Source of the DNA: Shewanella sp. HN-41
Lineage (GTDB): Bacteria; Pseudomonadota; Gammaproteobacteria; Enterobacterales; Shewanellaceae
Reading direction: 5' to 3'
Assembly: GCF_000217915.1 (NCBI RefSeq)
Contig: NZ_AFOZ01000015.1
Location: 1-47,431 of the forward strand
Length of the DNA: 47,431 nt
Part shown: positions 1 to 8,983 of the stretch, piece after piece
Numbering within the stretch: the first letter of the stretch is position 1
Layout of the letters: every line of letters begins with the position of its first letter
Made by a program: the position numbers and the translations under genes
The notes under the pieces: generated by a model
What the model saw: the letters and a program-made list of their open reading frames with translations, nothing else
Databases searched by the model: none
Told to the model about the DNA's origin: nothing

Positions 1-2
1 AT

Positions 3-512
3 TTAAGCGCCGTGCCAGTTGCGCATTTGGTTGGCTTCCTTTGAGAGAACAACGACTTCAGAACGCGTCATCATATCCTGCAGCGCGAGTTTATCGTCGT
101 TAATTAGTATCCATAGATTACCAATCCCCAGCAATGACCAAACGATTCGGGCATAGGCTGTGATAAGGCTTAGGTTTTGGCCGTTAGGGTGCTGGATCTT
201 CAGGCGCCAGGCGCGCATCCCTAAGGTTTGACCGCCTTTGCTCCAAAATAATGCGTAGAAAGTTCCCACGCACAGGACAAGCCAGAGTCGATAAATGCCA
301 TGGTAAATTGGGGTGCCATTAAGCGCATCTGCAACATGCTCAAAGCCATTCATGCCGATAAATCCTGAATAGGTTAGGCCGAAGAATAGGCCAAAACCAA
401 TGGCACCCGAAAACATAAACACGGCGACGGCTAACAGCAGATCATAGATGGCTGCGCCTAGACGGCGGAGGAACCCCGCACGGGGAAAGTTGGCATGTTC
501 ACTATTTAACAT
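3..512 (-). CDS. RDD family membrane protein
   Basis: This is a 169-residue protein of the RDD family, small inner-membrane proteins of mostly unknown function; some members have been linked to ion transport. The N-terminal helix contains RRLGAAIYDLLLA, the arginine/aspartate signature of the family. Further hydrophobic segments lie at roughly residues 20-50 and 72-92. The conserved SKGGQTLGMRAWRLKI stretch at about residues 90-107 is typical of RDD domains. An AGGAT Shine-Dalgarno lies about 8 bases before the ATG. The gene is complete, ending three bases inside the window, and stands alone ahead of the DUF2960 gene. The family call is firm; the function is unknown. Confidence 0.85.
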   Translation of the reverse strand: MLNSEHANFPRAGFLRRLGAAIYDLLLAVAVFMFSGAIGFGLFFGLTYSGFIGMNGFEHVADALNGTPIYHGIYRLWLVLCVGTFYALFWSKGGQTLGMRAWRLKIQHPNGQNLSLITAYARIVWSLLGIGNLWILINDDKLALQDMMTRSEVVVLSKEANQMRNWHGA

Positions 513-558
513 GGATGGATCCTAGTTTGAAAATAACAGTATGTAGATAAAATGACGT

Positions 559-816
559 TTAGGCTTCTGGCTCTTCGTCGCGGACAAAGTGGATATTGCT
601 AAAACCAAAACGGGCAAACTCGACCTTCCTAAAATCTTTTTCAGCTTTTGCACCTTTGCGGGAGGTCATGGCAATTTGTTGTTCCATGGCGAGGAACTTA
701 GTGAGATCTATACCTTCCGCTTCGGCAACTGCCTCATATAAATCATGGTGTTTATCGTAGCTAAAGGCGATGGTTTTTGTCTGACCTTTGAAGGTGTAAG
801 TGACTTGACGTGCCAT
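559..816 (-). CDS. DUF2960 family protein
   Basis: This is an 85-residue soluble protein starting MARQVTYTFKGQTKTIAF. I chose the ATG at 816 over an upstream in-frame start at 870 because a good CAGGAG lies 5-6 bases before it and the upstream 18 residues look non-coding. It has no signal peptide or membrane segment and is rich in charged residues. It resembles the DUF2960 family of marine gammaproteobacteria; that assignment is from memory. No function is known. It is followed by the RDD gene and preceded by a DUF486 gene, all on the same strand, but nothing suggests a shared role. Confidence 0.75.
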   Translation of the reverse strand: MARQVTYTFKGQTKTIAFSYDKHHDLYEAVAEAEGIDLTKFLAMEQQIAMTSRKGAKAEKDFRKVEFARFGFSNIHFVRDEEPEA

Positions 817-832
817 GGGGAAACTCCTGAAA

Positions 833-1186
833 TTAATTGAATTCACTTCTAAAAATAAAATACACGGCACCTAAGATGCACAGCCCCGCCCACAAATAGT
901 CGAGTTTTAAGGGCTCTTTCATATAAAAATAGGCAAAGGGGACGAATAAACTTAAGGTAATGACTTCCTGTAGAATTTTTAACTGTCCTACATTCATTAC
1001 CGTGTAACCGATACGATTTGCTGGCACTTGTAGTAAGTACTCAAATAGGGCGATTCCCCAACTGATCAGTGCGGCGATAATCCAAGGTTTTGAACCTAAG
1101 GTTTTCAAATGCCCGTACCAGGCAAAGGTCATAAAAATATTACTAAGGCAGAGTAAACCGATAGTGGTGAGGGTTGGGTTCATCAT
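833..1186 (-). CDS. DMT-superfamily DUF486 small membrane protein
   Basis: This is a 117-residue protein with four predicted membrane helices (about residues 6-25, 35-52, 68-88 and 94-113), the layout of the DUF486 branch of the drug/metabolite transporter superfamily. The pattern MNPTLTTIGLLCLSNIFMTFAWYG with YTVMNVGQLKILQEVITL in the middle is characteristic. Its start overlaps the stop of the upstream GNAT gene by four bases (ATGA at 1186-1183), so translation is probably coupled. A second ATG directly follows the first, so the start could be 1183. The transported substrate is unknown. Confidence 0.85.
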   Translation of the reverse strand: MMNPTLTTIGLLCLSNIFMTFAWYGHLKTLGSKPWIIAALISWGIALFEYLLQVPANRIGYTVMNVGQLKILQEVITLSLFVPFAYFYMKEPLKLDYLWAGLCILGAVYFIFRSEFN

Positions 1187-1677
1187 TTATCTCGACGATT
1201 AATATTATAAATCATGTACATAGCATCATTAGTGTAACTGCCAAGACATTTATCGATAGTCTGAGGCTTAAAGCCCATTTTAAGCCAATAACTATCGGCA
1301 CCTTGCACCGCCACTAGGGATAAGGAATCGAGATTATAGCGGTCCGCCAGTAGTTTTAAGCGCGTGAGCGCCTTAGTGCCAGCGCCTAACCCTTGGGCTT
1401 TGGCCGAAATCGCAATATCGTGCAGATAGAGGGTATTGGCCTTAGGTAAATGGGTGATGGGCTCGTAGAGCGCGGGTGGTATGTTGACCGTCCAAGGGTG
1501 GGCTAAACAATACCCTACCACGGCATTATTCACCTCAAACACAAAACAGGACTGAGGTGACACTTGCCACTTGCTTTGCAATACATGCAGGGGCTCAGGA
1601 TCCAGTTGTGAGTAGCATTCCGCTTGGATCTGTAAAATAGCATCCCAATCCTGTGGGGTGATTGCACGCAATAACAT
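1183..1677 (-). CDS. GNAT family N-acetyltransferase
   Basis: This is a 164-residue GCN5-related N-acetyltransferase, which would transfer acetyl from acetyl-CoA to an amine. The pyrophosphate-binding motif is visible as AKAQGLGAGTKAL (Q-x-x-G-x-G/A) after the strand TLYLHDIAIS at about residues 83-92. The C-terminal SYWLKMGFKPQT matches the usual Y-x-x-x-G-F segment. It is the first gene of a two-gene unit with the DUF486 gene, which it overlaps by four bases. The substrate cannot be inferred. Confidence 0.88.
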   Translation of the reverse strand: MLLRAITPQDWDAILQIQAECYSQLDPEPLHVLQSKWQVSPQSCFVFEVNNAVVGYCLAHPWTVNIPPALYEPITHLPKANTLYLHDIAISAKAQGLGAGTKALTRLKLLADRYNLDSLSLVAVQGADSYWLKMGFKPQTIDKCLGSYTNDAMYMIYNINRRDK

Positions 1678-1755
1678 GGCCGATATCTATCCCGCTCAAA
1701 GTGTCTTGATTAAAATAAGCTCGGCATTATATACCCAAATCGTTCTAAAATGCGC

Positions 1756-1784
1756 TGAAACTCGACGTTGTCGCAGTCGAGTAT
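1756..1784 (-). terminator. Possible terminator of the M32 peptidase gene
   Basis: A hairpin with stem ACTCGAC (1760-1766) and GTCGAGT (1776-1782) and a 9-base loop sits 16 bases past the stop of the carboxypeptidase gene. On the minus strand it is followed by only a short T run, so termination is uncertain. Confidence 0.35.
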
Positions 1785-1797
1785 CAACCGTTTGCCA

Positions 1798-3303
1798 TTA
1801 ACCTAAATACCGCTGACGGAGGTGGCGCTCAAGATACTGACTATTTAAAGGTTCACCCGTCGCTTGGCGCATGAGTTCATCAGTGGTCAATAGTGAGCCC
1901 TTAGCCCAAATATTGTCGCTTAGCCATTGGAAGATTGTGGCTAACTTGCCTGCGTCGATTAAGGTTTCTATTGGCCCTAAGGTTTGTTCCATCGAGAAAC
2001 GACACTGCGCCGCATACATGGCACCTAGGGTATAACTGGGGAAATAGCCTAATTCACCCACTGCCCAGTGGATATCTTGCATACAGCCATCACGGTAATT
2101 GCCATCGGTGTTAATACCCAGCAGTTGTTGCATCTGGTTTGACCAAAAATCGGGTAGATCATCCACGCTTAAGCTACCGTCGATAAAGGCTTTTTCAGCC
2201 TCAAAACGCAGCAGAATATGGCAAGGATAGGTGACTTCATCGGCATCGACGCGGATAAGTCCAGGATTGACACGGGTGTAGTGCTGCGCCAAAGCCTCTG
2301 CACTGAACTCGCACTGAAGATGACGCTGGATAAGGGGCTGCAATTGGCGTAAAAACGCCGGATTGGCACCAAGCTGCATTTCACAGAATAGACTTTGGCT
2401 TTCATGAATGCCCATCGAGCGTGCGAGCCCTGCGGGCTGACCGCGCCATGCTTGTGGCAGCCCCTGTTCATAACGGGCGTGGCCAGTTTCATGGACTATC
2501 CCCATGATAGCACTACTAAAATCGGTTTCATTATAACGAGTAGTGATCCGCACATCGCTTGGAACGCCACCGCAAAATGGATGACTGCTGATATCGAGCC
2601 TGCCGTGATTAAAATCGAACCCCAAATAAGCCATTACTTCGCGGCCAAGGGCTTGTTGGGCCTTAATATCAAATGGTCCCCCTAGTGTGAGCCTAGGCTC
2701 ATTTGCCTGTTTGGCTAACACTTCTTGGATCAGGGGCGGTAACCAAGTCCTTAATCCTTTGAAGGTTTGTTCAAGTTTTGCTGTGGTCATGCCGGGTTCA
2801 AACTTATTGAGTAGGGCATCATAGGGCGGAATATTCAGTGCTTCACCCCGAATTTGTGCTTCTTCCCTCGTGAGGGCGATGACAGCATTAAGATTTGCTT
2901 TAAAGCCCTGCCAATCATTATTTTTACGTTGCTCGCGCCATGCACTTTCACATTGATAGGCCATCTTAGTTTTGGCTTGCACCAGATCGCCGGGCACTAA
3001 GCTCGCCTGCTGGTACTGGTATAACATTTCCCTGAGGTTGGCCCGTTGCTCATTTGTCAGCGGCTCATCCGCGGCTCGGGTTAAGTTATCGGCTAAGGTG
3101 GCCGAGGTTTTTAGGTCATGTATATGTAGCGCAAGCTCCGCCATCGCATCGGCGCGCTCGCTGTTGCCGCCCATGGGCATCATGGCGGCTTGATCCCAAT
3201 CCCCCAGAGCACTGAAATGTTCAAAGTGTGAAATTTTCTGGAAATGAGCGGTGAGTTTATCGTAACTTGGCGTGGGGACATTGGTATGTATAGTTGTGCC
3301 CAT
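1798..3303 (-). CDS. M32 family metallocarboxypeptidase
   Basis: This is a 501-residue carboxypeptidase Taq-type (M32) zinc/cobalt enzyme that removes C-terminal residues from peptides in the cytoplasm. The metal-binding HETGH is at residues 271-275, with catalytic Glu272, followed by the family segment ARYEQGLP. The third ligand is probably Glu301 within HESQSLFCE. The motifs HPFCGGVPSDVRITTRY (about 241-257) and RVDADEVTYPCHILLRFE (about 350-367) are also M32 signatures. Length matches the family (about 500). The ATG at 3303 is preceded by AGGAAA at good spacing. It has no signal peptide. It is a single-gene unit. Confidence 0.95.
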   Translation of the reverse strand: MGTTIHTNVPTPSYDKLTAHFQKISHFEHFSALGDWDQAAMMPMGGNSERADAMAELALHIHDLKTSATLADNLTRAADEPLTNEQRANLREMLYQYQQASLVPGDLVQAKTKMAYQCESAWREQRKNNDWQGFKANLNAVIALTREEAQIRGEALNIPPYDALLNKFEPGMTTAKLEQTFKGLRTWLPPLIQEVLAKQANEPRLTLGGPFDIKAQQALGREVMAYLGFDFNHGRLDISSHPFCGGVPSDVRITTRYNETDFSSAIMGIVHETGHARYEQGLPQAWRGQPAGLARSMGIHESQSLFCEMQLGANPAFLRQLQPLIQRHLQCEFSAEALAQHYTRVNPGLIRVDADEVTYPCHILLRFEAEKAFIDGSLSVDDLPDFWSNQMQQLLGINTDGNYRDGCMQDIHWAVGELGYFPSYTLGAMYAAQCRFSMEQTLGPIETLIDAGKLATIFQWLSDNIWAKGSLLTTDELMRQATGEPLNSQYLERHLRQRYLG

Positions 3304-3373
3304 GGGTATTTCCTCTATGCGCCAAGGTGTGTTAACCCTGCGCTAAAAATAACAATAACAGGATGATAATATA

Positions 3374-3940
3374 ATGAAGCTAAAATCAGATAGTACTAAA
3401 ACGCTTAATGTCCTAGTGTGTCTCGCGTTATTTGGGAGTTGTTTTACTGCACAGGCCGGAGCCGAAAAATTTATCGCTGGCACGGCTATCCCAGAATTTG
3501 GGCAGATAGCAAAAGTGGATAGTACGCTCCCCATCCCCAAGGACATAAAGTTTAAAATCGCCTTCGATATGAGCAAGTCGGCCGAAGTGGGCAAGCTAAA
3601 TCGTCAGCTCGAGAGCTTAGCGCGCTTTATCAATATGCATGTGGCTGCCGGAGTGAAGGAAAGCGATATTGAATTGGCTATGGTGGTTCATGGCAGTGCC
3701 ATTAGTGACTTAGCCGACGACACCTTTTACGCTAAATTGCATCAGGGGGCTCCAAATGCGAATAAGGCTTTGGTTAAAGCCTTAGTCGAGCACGGGGTGA
3801 AGTTTTATATCTGTGGACAAAGCGCGGCTTATTTTGACTTAAACAACGGCTCATTACTGCCGGGGGTGGATATGGCATTGTCAGCGATGACGGCCCATGG
3901 CATTTTGGCGCAACAAGGGTTTAGTGAAAATCCATTTTAG
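3374..3940 (+). CDS. DsrE-like protein with signal peptide
   Basis: This is a 188-residue exported protein of the DsrE/DsrF-like fold. Residues 1-28 are a signal peptide ending near AQAGA. The mature part shows the fold's strands and helices: KFKIAFDMSKSAE, then LARFINMHVAAGVKESDIELAMVVHG, then ALVKALVEHGVKFYICGQSAAYF, with a single cysteine in CGQS where DsrE/DsrF/TusD proteins carry a functional cysteine. Periplasmic DsrE-like proteins of this type are common in Shewanella and poorly characterised. It lies 106 bases upstream of the yqiJ-like gene, so co-transcription is possible but unproven. A role in sulfur transfer is a family-based guess only. Confidence 0.75.
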   Translation: MKLKSDSTKTLNVLVCLALFGSCFTAQAGAEKFIAGTAIPEFGQIAKVDSTLPIPKDIKFKIAFDMSKSAEVGKLNRQLESLARFINMHVAAGVKESDIELAMVVHGSAISDLADDTFYAKLHQGAPNANKALVKALVEHGVKFYICGQSAAYFDLNNGSLLPGVDMALSAMTAHGILAQQGFSENPF

Positions 3941-4046
3941 GGTGAATTTTTAGTTTGGAAATGGTGTCTGCCTTGCTATTCTGTGGTCCATAAGTCGATA
4001 ATTACTGTGAAATAAATGGAATGTTGTATTGTTCAAGGAGATGACT

Positions 4047-4682
4047 ATGTGGGCGTTTTTAATTGAACAGCCTAATTTACCTTACACTATCGCCTTTGCC
4101 TGTGTGCTAGCCCTTGGTGTGTTTGAAGCCTTAGCCCTGTTAATCGGTTTAAGCATGTTAAGTGCCTTAGACCAATGGGTGCCAACCGATGTCGATTATG
4201 ATGCCGATACGAGTGTCGGTGGGCTCACCGGCATTGCGGGCTGGTTATGCCTCAATCGATTACCCCTGCTGATCTGGTTTGTGCTGGCACTGACCAGTTT
4301 TTCGATAACGGGTTATATCACTAATTTTATCAGTTTGAGTGTTGTGGGAATGCTATTGCCACAGCTCTTTACCTTACCTATTGCCGTAGTGGGTAGTGCA
4401 TTCGCTTGCCGTTATTTAGGACGAGTGCTTGCCGAACATTTGCCGAAAAATGAATCAACGGCAATATCTCTAGACGATCTTAGCGGTTATGTGGGCACTA
4501 TTACCTTGGGCTGTGCGATGAAAGGTATGCCCTCAGAGGCCGTCGTGCGCGATAAATATCAACAGAAGCATTATGTTTTAGTCGAACCTGAAATGTCGGG
4601 GATTGAGTTTGCCAGTGGCACCCAAGTGGTGTTGCTAAGACGAGAGGGCCGTGTCTGGTCAGCCACTCGTTTTGATAACTAG
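4047..4682 (+). CDS. yqiJ: YqiJ-like inner-membrane protein (OB fold)
   Basis: This is a 211-residue membrane protein with three or four helices (about residues 15-40, 67-90 and 100-125) and a soluble C-terminal domain likely to be an OB fold (LDDLSGYVGTITLGCAM onward), as in E. coli YqiJ. The start was set at the ATG at 4047 because AAGGAG (4035-4040) is 6 bases before it; the in-frame TTG at 4029 and ATG at 4041 are too far from, or touching, the ribosome site. It precedes a flotillin gene by 37 bases, reproducing the E. coli yqiJ-yqiK order. YqiJ-type proteins are NfeD-like partners of flotillins in membrane microdomain organisation. The symbol rests on architecture and neighbour. Confidence 0.8.
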   Translation: MWAFLIEQPNLPYTIAFACVLALGVFEALALLIGLSMLSALDQWVPTDVDYDADTSVGGLTGIAGWLCLNRLPLLIWFVLALTSFSITGYITNFISLSVVGMLLPQLFTLPIAVVGSAFACRYLGRVLAEHLPKNESTAISLDDLSGYVGTITLGCAMKGMPSEAVVRDKYQQKHYVLVEPEMSGIEFASGTQVVLLRREGRVWSATRFDN

Positions 4683-4719
4683 TATTTTAAAGCCGTTAAT
4701 CAATTGAAAAGGAAAGCAA

Positions 4720-6498
4720 ATGGATGTGTTAAACGAAGTCACTAGTTCGAGTAACTTTGTGCTGTTAATTGCGGGTATGGTGGTGGTAGGGCTGATAGTT
4801 ATCGGCCTGATTTTTGCCAAGTTATATAAGCGTGCAACTAAGGAAATGGCCTTCGTACGTACAGGCTTTGGTGGCGAGAAAATTATCAAAGACGGCGGGG
4901 CTATTGTGCTACCTGTGCTGCATGAAACCATTGCAGTGAATATGAATACCCTACGCATTGAAGTGGAAAAAACGCAAAAAGACGCCTTGATCACTAAAGA
5001 TAGAATGCGTGTCGATGTGAAGGCCGACTTCTACTTGCGTGTCGCTCCTAATGCCGATGGCATTTCGATGGCGGCACAAACCCTAGGAACCCGTACCACT
5101 CGAGTGGAAGAGTTGAAAAAATTGATGGAATCTAAGTTTGTTGACGTGCTGCGTGCCGTTGCAGCTGAGATGACCATGACCGAAATGCATGAACAGCGTG
5201 CCGATTTTGTACAGCGAGTGCAAAATAACGTCGCCAATGATCTTGAAAAAAACGGACTCGAGCTCGAATCGGTATCCTTAACGGGATTTGATCAGACGGA
5301 TCTGCAGTTCTTTAATGAAAACAACGCATTCGACGCGGAAGGGCGTGCTCGATTAGCGAAAATTATTGAAGAGAAACGTAAAGAAACCAACGATATTCAG
5401 CAAGAAAACCGCATTAAGATCGAGCAGCGTAACCTTGAGGCCGAAAAAGAATCCTTGGAGATTGAAAAGTCGGAAGAAGAGGCACGCCTGATCCAGCAAC
5501 AATCCCTCGAATTTAAACGCGCCGATCAAAAAGCGGAAATCATTAAACAGAAAGAAAATAAGGCCCGTGAAGAACGTGAGGCCGAGATTGCCAAAGAGCG
5601 CGCCATCGAAACCGCTGAAATTGAAAAGACTAAGGATATCGAAACCCGCGAGATTGAAAAGCGTAAGTCCATCGAGCAATCGCGTATCCAACAGCAAAGG
5701 GATATCGAAGTTGCCGAGCAGGAAAAACGCATCGCCGTTGCGGCGAAATCTGAAGAAGAGTCCGCCGCCCGTGCCCGTGCTGCCGAAGCTGAAAAACTGA
5801 AAGTGGAAAAAGAAGAGGCGGTTATCACAGTACGCCAAGTAGCGGAAGCGAATCGTCGTAAAGAAATTGAAGTGATTGATGCCCGAAAAGAAGCCGAACG
5901 TGATGCGGTAGGTGTAACAGTGCAAGCCGAAGCGGAGAAACGTGCCGCCGAGGACAGATCGAGTGCCATTCTGATTGAAGCGCGCGCCAGTGCCGATGCG
6001 AAGAAACTGCAGGCCGAAGCGGATGAAAAAGTCTACGCCGTCGAAGCTGCGGGTAAACAGGCCCTGTATGAAGCTGAAAACGTACTGCGTGATGAGCAAA
6101 TAGCCCTGCAAAAGTCCCTCGCTATCCTTAAGGCCTTGCCTGAAATTGTGGCGCAGGCGGTTAAGCCGCTGGAGAATATTGAAGGTATTAAAATCCTTCA
6201 AGGTTATGGCATGGGTAATCAATTTGCTGCGGGTGGCGAAGGCGCGCACCATCAAGGTGGTATCGCAGAGCAAGTGACTAGTGCGGCATTAAACTACCGC
6301 GCCAATGCACCTGTTGTCGATGCCATGTTAAGGGAACTCGGGTTAGTGCATAGCGAAGCGGGTACTCTCAACGATCTGTTAAATGGCAATAATGCTCTCA
6401 CTACCGAAGCCTTAAATGTGGTGAAATCAGCCAACACTGGGCTCAATGGTTATAGCCAAAAGCAAGAAGTCGAGAGCCAAAGTGTGTTAAAGCCTTAA
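4720..6498 (+). CDS. yqiK: Flotillin family protein (YqiK-like)
   Basis: This is a 592-residue flotillin/SPFH protein. It has an N-terminal membrane helix (about residues 10-33), then a Band 7/PHB domain (about 40-210, including GGAIVLPVLHETIAVNMNTL and LESVSLTGFDQ). A very long charged coiled coil rich in E, K, R and A runs over about 215-470. The C-terminal flotillin region follows (QGYGMGNQFAAGGEG). Flotillins assemble into membrane-attached oligomers that organise membrane microdomains. It is preceded by AAGGAA at good spacing and lies directly after the yqiJ-like gene. A strong terminator follows at 6593-6624. Length is a little above E. coli YqiK. Confidence 0.92.
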   Translation: MDVLNEVTSSSNFVLLIAGMVVVGLIVIGLIFAKLYKRATKEMAFVRTGFGGEKIIKDGGAIVLPVLHETIAVNMNTLRIEVEKTQKDALITKDRMRVDVKADFYLRVAPNADGISMAAQTLGTRTTRVEELKKLMESKFVDVLRAVAAEMTMTEMHEQRADFVQRVQNNVANDLEKNGLELESVSLTGFDQTDLQFFNENNAFDAEGRARLAKIIEEKRKETNDIQQENRIKIEQRNLEAEKESLEIEKSEEEARLIQQQSLEFKRADQKAEIIKQKENKAREEREAEIAKERAIETAEIEKTKDIETREIEKRKSIEQSRIQQQRDIEVAEQEKRIAVAAKSEEESAARARAAEAEKLKVEKEEAVITVRQVAEANRRKEIEVIDARKEAERDAVGVTVQAEAEKRAAEDRSSAILIEARASADAKKLQAEADEKVYAVEAAGKQALYEAENVLRDEQIALQKSLAILKALPEIVAQAVKPLENIEGIKILQGYGMGNQFAAGGEGAHHQGGIAEQVTSAALNYRANAPVVDAMLRELGLVHSEAGTLNDLLNGNNALTTEALNVVKSANTGLNGYSQKQEVESQSVLKP

Positions 6499-6592
6499 TT
6501 TGAACGACATTAAACTAAGTCAAATCAAGTAAAGTTTAAGTTGCTCCATTTAAGTGTTATAGGGAGTAATAGCTTGATAAATATGACTAAGA

Positions 6593-6624
6593 AAAACCGC
6601 TCGCATTTTTGCGAGCGGTTTTTT
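6593..6624 (+). terminator. Rho-independent terminator after the flotillin gene
   Basis: A 12-bp stem, AAAACCGCTCGC (6593-6604) with GCGAGCGGTTTT (6611-6622), has an ATTTTT loop and a trailing T run. It sits between convergent genes and, having A and T runs on either side, probably also serves the cytochrome gene on the other strand. Confidence 0.9.
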
Positions 6625-6646
6625 GAACTAAGAAAAATCTAACTGC

Positions 6647-8983
6647 CTATTTGTGTACCCTATCGACACCCGATGAGCGGCCTTCAGCATGGCAGATTGC
6701 GCATGACTCCTGTCCTGATTGATAAATGCGACCACCGCTGGCATCACTTTGGTAAACCCCACCAAAGCTGCGTGCATGGACGGCTAAACTATCGGTGAGC
6801 GTGTGACAAGCCGCGCAGGTTGCTAAGGTGGGGGAGTACTCGGCAATTTGCCCTATGTTGGCTGCATCGGGTGTCGCAACTAACAGGGATTGCTGCGCAC
6901 TCAGCCCCTCGAGACTGAGCTGTCCTGTGCTATGACAAACACCGCAGTTATTCTTCGCATTAGGGTAAGTGAGTTCGGGACGTGGGTTATCAAAACCCAC
7001 TACAGTGCGGGTTCCCGCATGCAGTGAATGCACCATTTCCCTGTAGCTCAAAGTATTGTTGATGGTGCGATAGGGCTTGATTTGGCTGGCCCCAGGAGTA
7101 TGCATCACATTGGCATTGAGATACATGATCGCATCATTGTTGTGGCAGCTTTGACATTGTCCATCGGTCAGTGCGGTTGCGGTTTGCGGGGCATGACAGG
7201 TGCCACAGCTGCTATTGGGGTCAAAAATTCCCTCCATTTGATGCGCCGATTGGACTCTGTCCTCGAATCCTTGATCATGACATTGGCGACAGGCCTGTTC
7301 ATTGACTTTAGCTTTTGCCGCAACGGCTTGACCTTGCAGGGTTAACGAATTAATAGCACTGAGACTCACCTCTTGATTAGCGATATTACAGTTAACCGCA
7401 AAGCCGGTATTTTTATCGGCACAGAGCACCAGTTTACTGTAGAGCCTTGACTGACTCAGTTCGCCAAAATCGACAGTCGCCAAGTTAGATATCGTGACGG
7501 TTAACTGATTAGGCGCAGTGATATTTACGGCGACATTAGCCGTGTTTGCCAATAAATCCCACACCTTACGTTGGCCATTATTGATTGGCATGTCCGCACT
7601 GTTGGTTTCACCCGCGGCAATCAACCAGAAGGATTTAATCATAGGTTGACTGGAGGGCAGTTGCTCCATTTGCTGGACTTGCAATGTCACCGCAAGGGTC
7701 TGAGTTTCAACACTTAGCTGTGAACTCAGTAACTTAACTTGGTAATCGTTCACCAGTTTAGTGGCTGTTTTGACGGTGGCATTGTGGAAAAGCCCTACAC
7801 CTTCAGGATGAGTGCTATCAGGGTGGCAGCCGCTACAGCCCTGTGCCCATGCGTTAGCAAAAATTTCCCTGTTGTGGAATAAACCCGCCACAGTGCCGTT
7901 CCAATCAGTGGGGATTTGCGCTTGGTGACAGTCAAGGCAAGCGGTTTGACTGGGGATATTATTATTACCACTTTGCGCCGTTGCGTCGGGAATATGGCAT
8001 TGTTGACATTGGGTCATATCACCGGGATAGGTCACATTGCGGTAGTCATATAACTGTCCCTTGTAACCGACGATTTGATATTTGGCTTGGTGGATCTGGT
8101 GTGCCAATGTCGCCATATCTAGGCTATTACCCGTTTCAGGATCGCCAGAGTAAGTGGTGTGGCAGACAACGCAGCCCTCAAAGGCGAAACGTTTACTGCC
8201 GTGCATCAAAAGGCGAGTATCGGTATTGGCTAAGTCTGCGTTATGGCAACGAAAGCAGGCTTGCTCAGGTGCGATAACTTTACGGCCCATATCCGCCGCG
8301 ACGGTTTGTCCGGTGGCGGGCACAAAATCATACACGCCGTTGATCAACTGAGTGTCGATTGGGCTGTTTGCGAATGGTTTCAGCTCTAGATAAATTCTGT
8401 GAGTGAGATCAGCTGAGTACTGAGTGTCTATCCCCGTAAACTGCGAGTAACCCGTGAGTGGTTTACTCAAAGTGTAACGGTATAGGCCCGCACCTAATGA
8501 GGTTAAACAAGCCGCTTTACAGCTGCTTTCTATCCCCGCTTGCCATTGAGTCTGTGCATTCGCTTGGGCATTTGTTGCTGGTTCTACTTGATTATTGATG
8601 TAACTGGTCCATTGCAATGCTGCATCAGTAGTGCTCTTAGCCTCGGCACTTATGGCTGTTTGGGCTTGGTAATGAGCTTGTGGTGGAGCCAATTTAGCAA
8701 TACCAACACCTAAGGTATCGAGATCCTTTAGGTTTTCTAGTCCAGTGACCGCAATCCCATTCGCATTGCTGAGGAAGAAATCGACCTGTACACGGGTTTG
8801 GGCATCGATAACCACATTTTCTATTGTCGCTTTGAGTGTATCCGCTTGTTCAATGCTGATACTCACAATCCCTGGTGGACCTTCTTTCCCATCGTCACCA
8901 TCGGAGCAGGCTGTTATCAGACAGACTGCGACTACCATTGGCGTAAATATTTTCCATTGAGAACGGGTATTCGTTTTCATCAT
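6647..8983 (-). CDS. OmcA/MtrC-family outer-membrane lipoprotein, 11 heme motifs
   Basis: This is a surface-type multiheme c cytochrome of the OmcA/MtrC/UndA family that would pass electrons from the periplasm to extracellular acceptors. The start at 8983 (or the adjacent ATG at 8980) follows AAGGAA; the upstream in-frame ATG at 9076 is rejected because a lipoprotein signal begins here. The signal ends in LITAC with serine after the lipid cysteine, predicting outer-membrane sorting. I count eleven CXXCH motifs, at DNA positions near 8243, 8159, 7994, 7926, 7823, 7277, 7193, 7142, 6932, 6803 and 6689. That is five in the first half and six in the second, separated by a beta-rich domain of about 170 residues. 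Ten is usual for MtrC/OmcA; 5+6 is the UndA pattern. It contains CKAAC in domain I and a CX10C pair in domain III. It is divergent from the ydhYVW-like operon. No MtrA/MtrB partners are adjacent. Confidence 0.93.
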   Translation of the reverse strand: MMKTNTRSQWKIFTPMVVAVCLITACSDGDDGKEGPPGIVSISIEQADTLKATIENVVIDAQTRVQVDFFLSNANGIAVTGLENLKDLDTLGVGIAKLAPPQAHYQAQTAISAEAKSTTDAALQWTSYINNQVEPATNAQANAQTQWQAGIESSCKAACLTSLGAGLYRYTLSKPLTGYSQFTGIDTQYSADLTHRIYLELKPFANSPIDTQLINGVYDFVPATGQTVAADMGRKVIAPEQACFRCHNADLANTDTRLLMHGSKRFAFEGCVVCHTTYSGDPETGNSLDMATLAHQIHQAKYQIVGYKGQLYDYRNVTYPGDMTQCQQCHIPDATAQSGNNNIPSQTACLDCHQAQIPTDWNGTVAGLFHNREIFANAWAQGCSGCHPDSTHPEGVGLFHNATVKTATKLVNDYQVKLLSSQLSVETQTLAVTLQVQQMEQLPSSQPMIKSFWLIAAGETNSADMPINNGQRKVWDLLANTANVAVNITAPNQLTVTISNLATVDFGELSQSRLYSKLVLCADKNTGFAVNCNIANQEVSLSAINSLTLQGQAVAAKAKVNEQACRQCHDQGFEDRVQSAHQMEGIFDPNSSCGTCHAPQTATALTDGQCQSCHNNDAIMYLNANVMHTPGASQIKPYRTINNTLSYREMVHSLHAGTRTVVGFDNPRPELTYPNAKNNCGVCHSTGQLSLEGLSAQQSLLVATPDAANIGQIAEYSPTLATCAACHTLTDSLAVHARSFGGVYQSDASGGRIYQSGQESCAICHAEGRSSGVDRVHK

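Noticed and set aside
5353..6273. Long minus-strand open frame of 306 codons opposite the flotillin gene
   Set aside because: It is the antisense shadow of a Glu/Lys/Arg-rich coiled coil, giving a Phe/Leu-rich translation with no family resemblance and no ribosome site.
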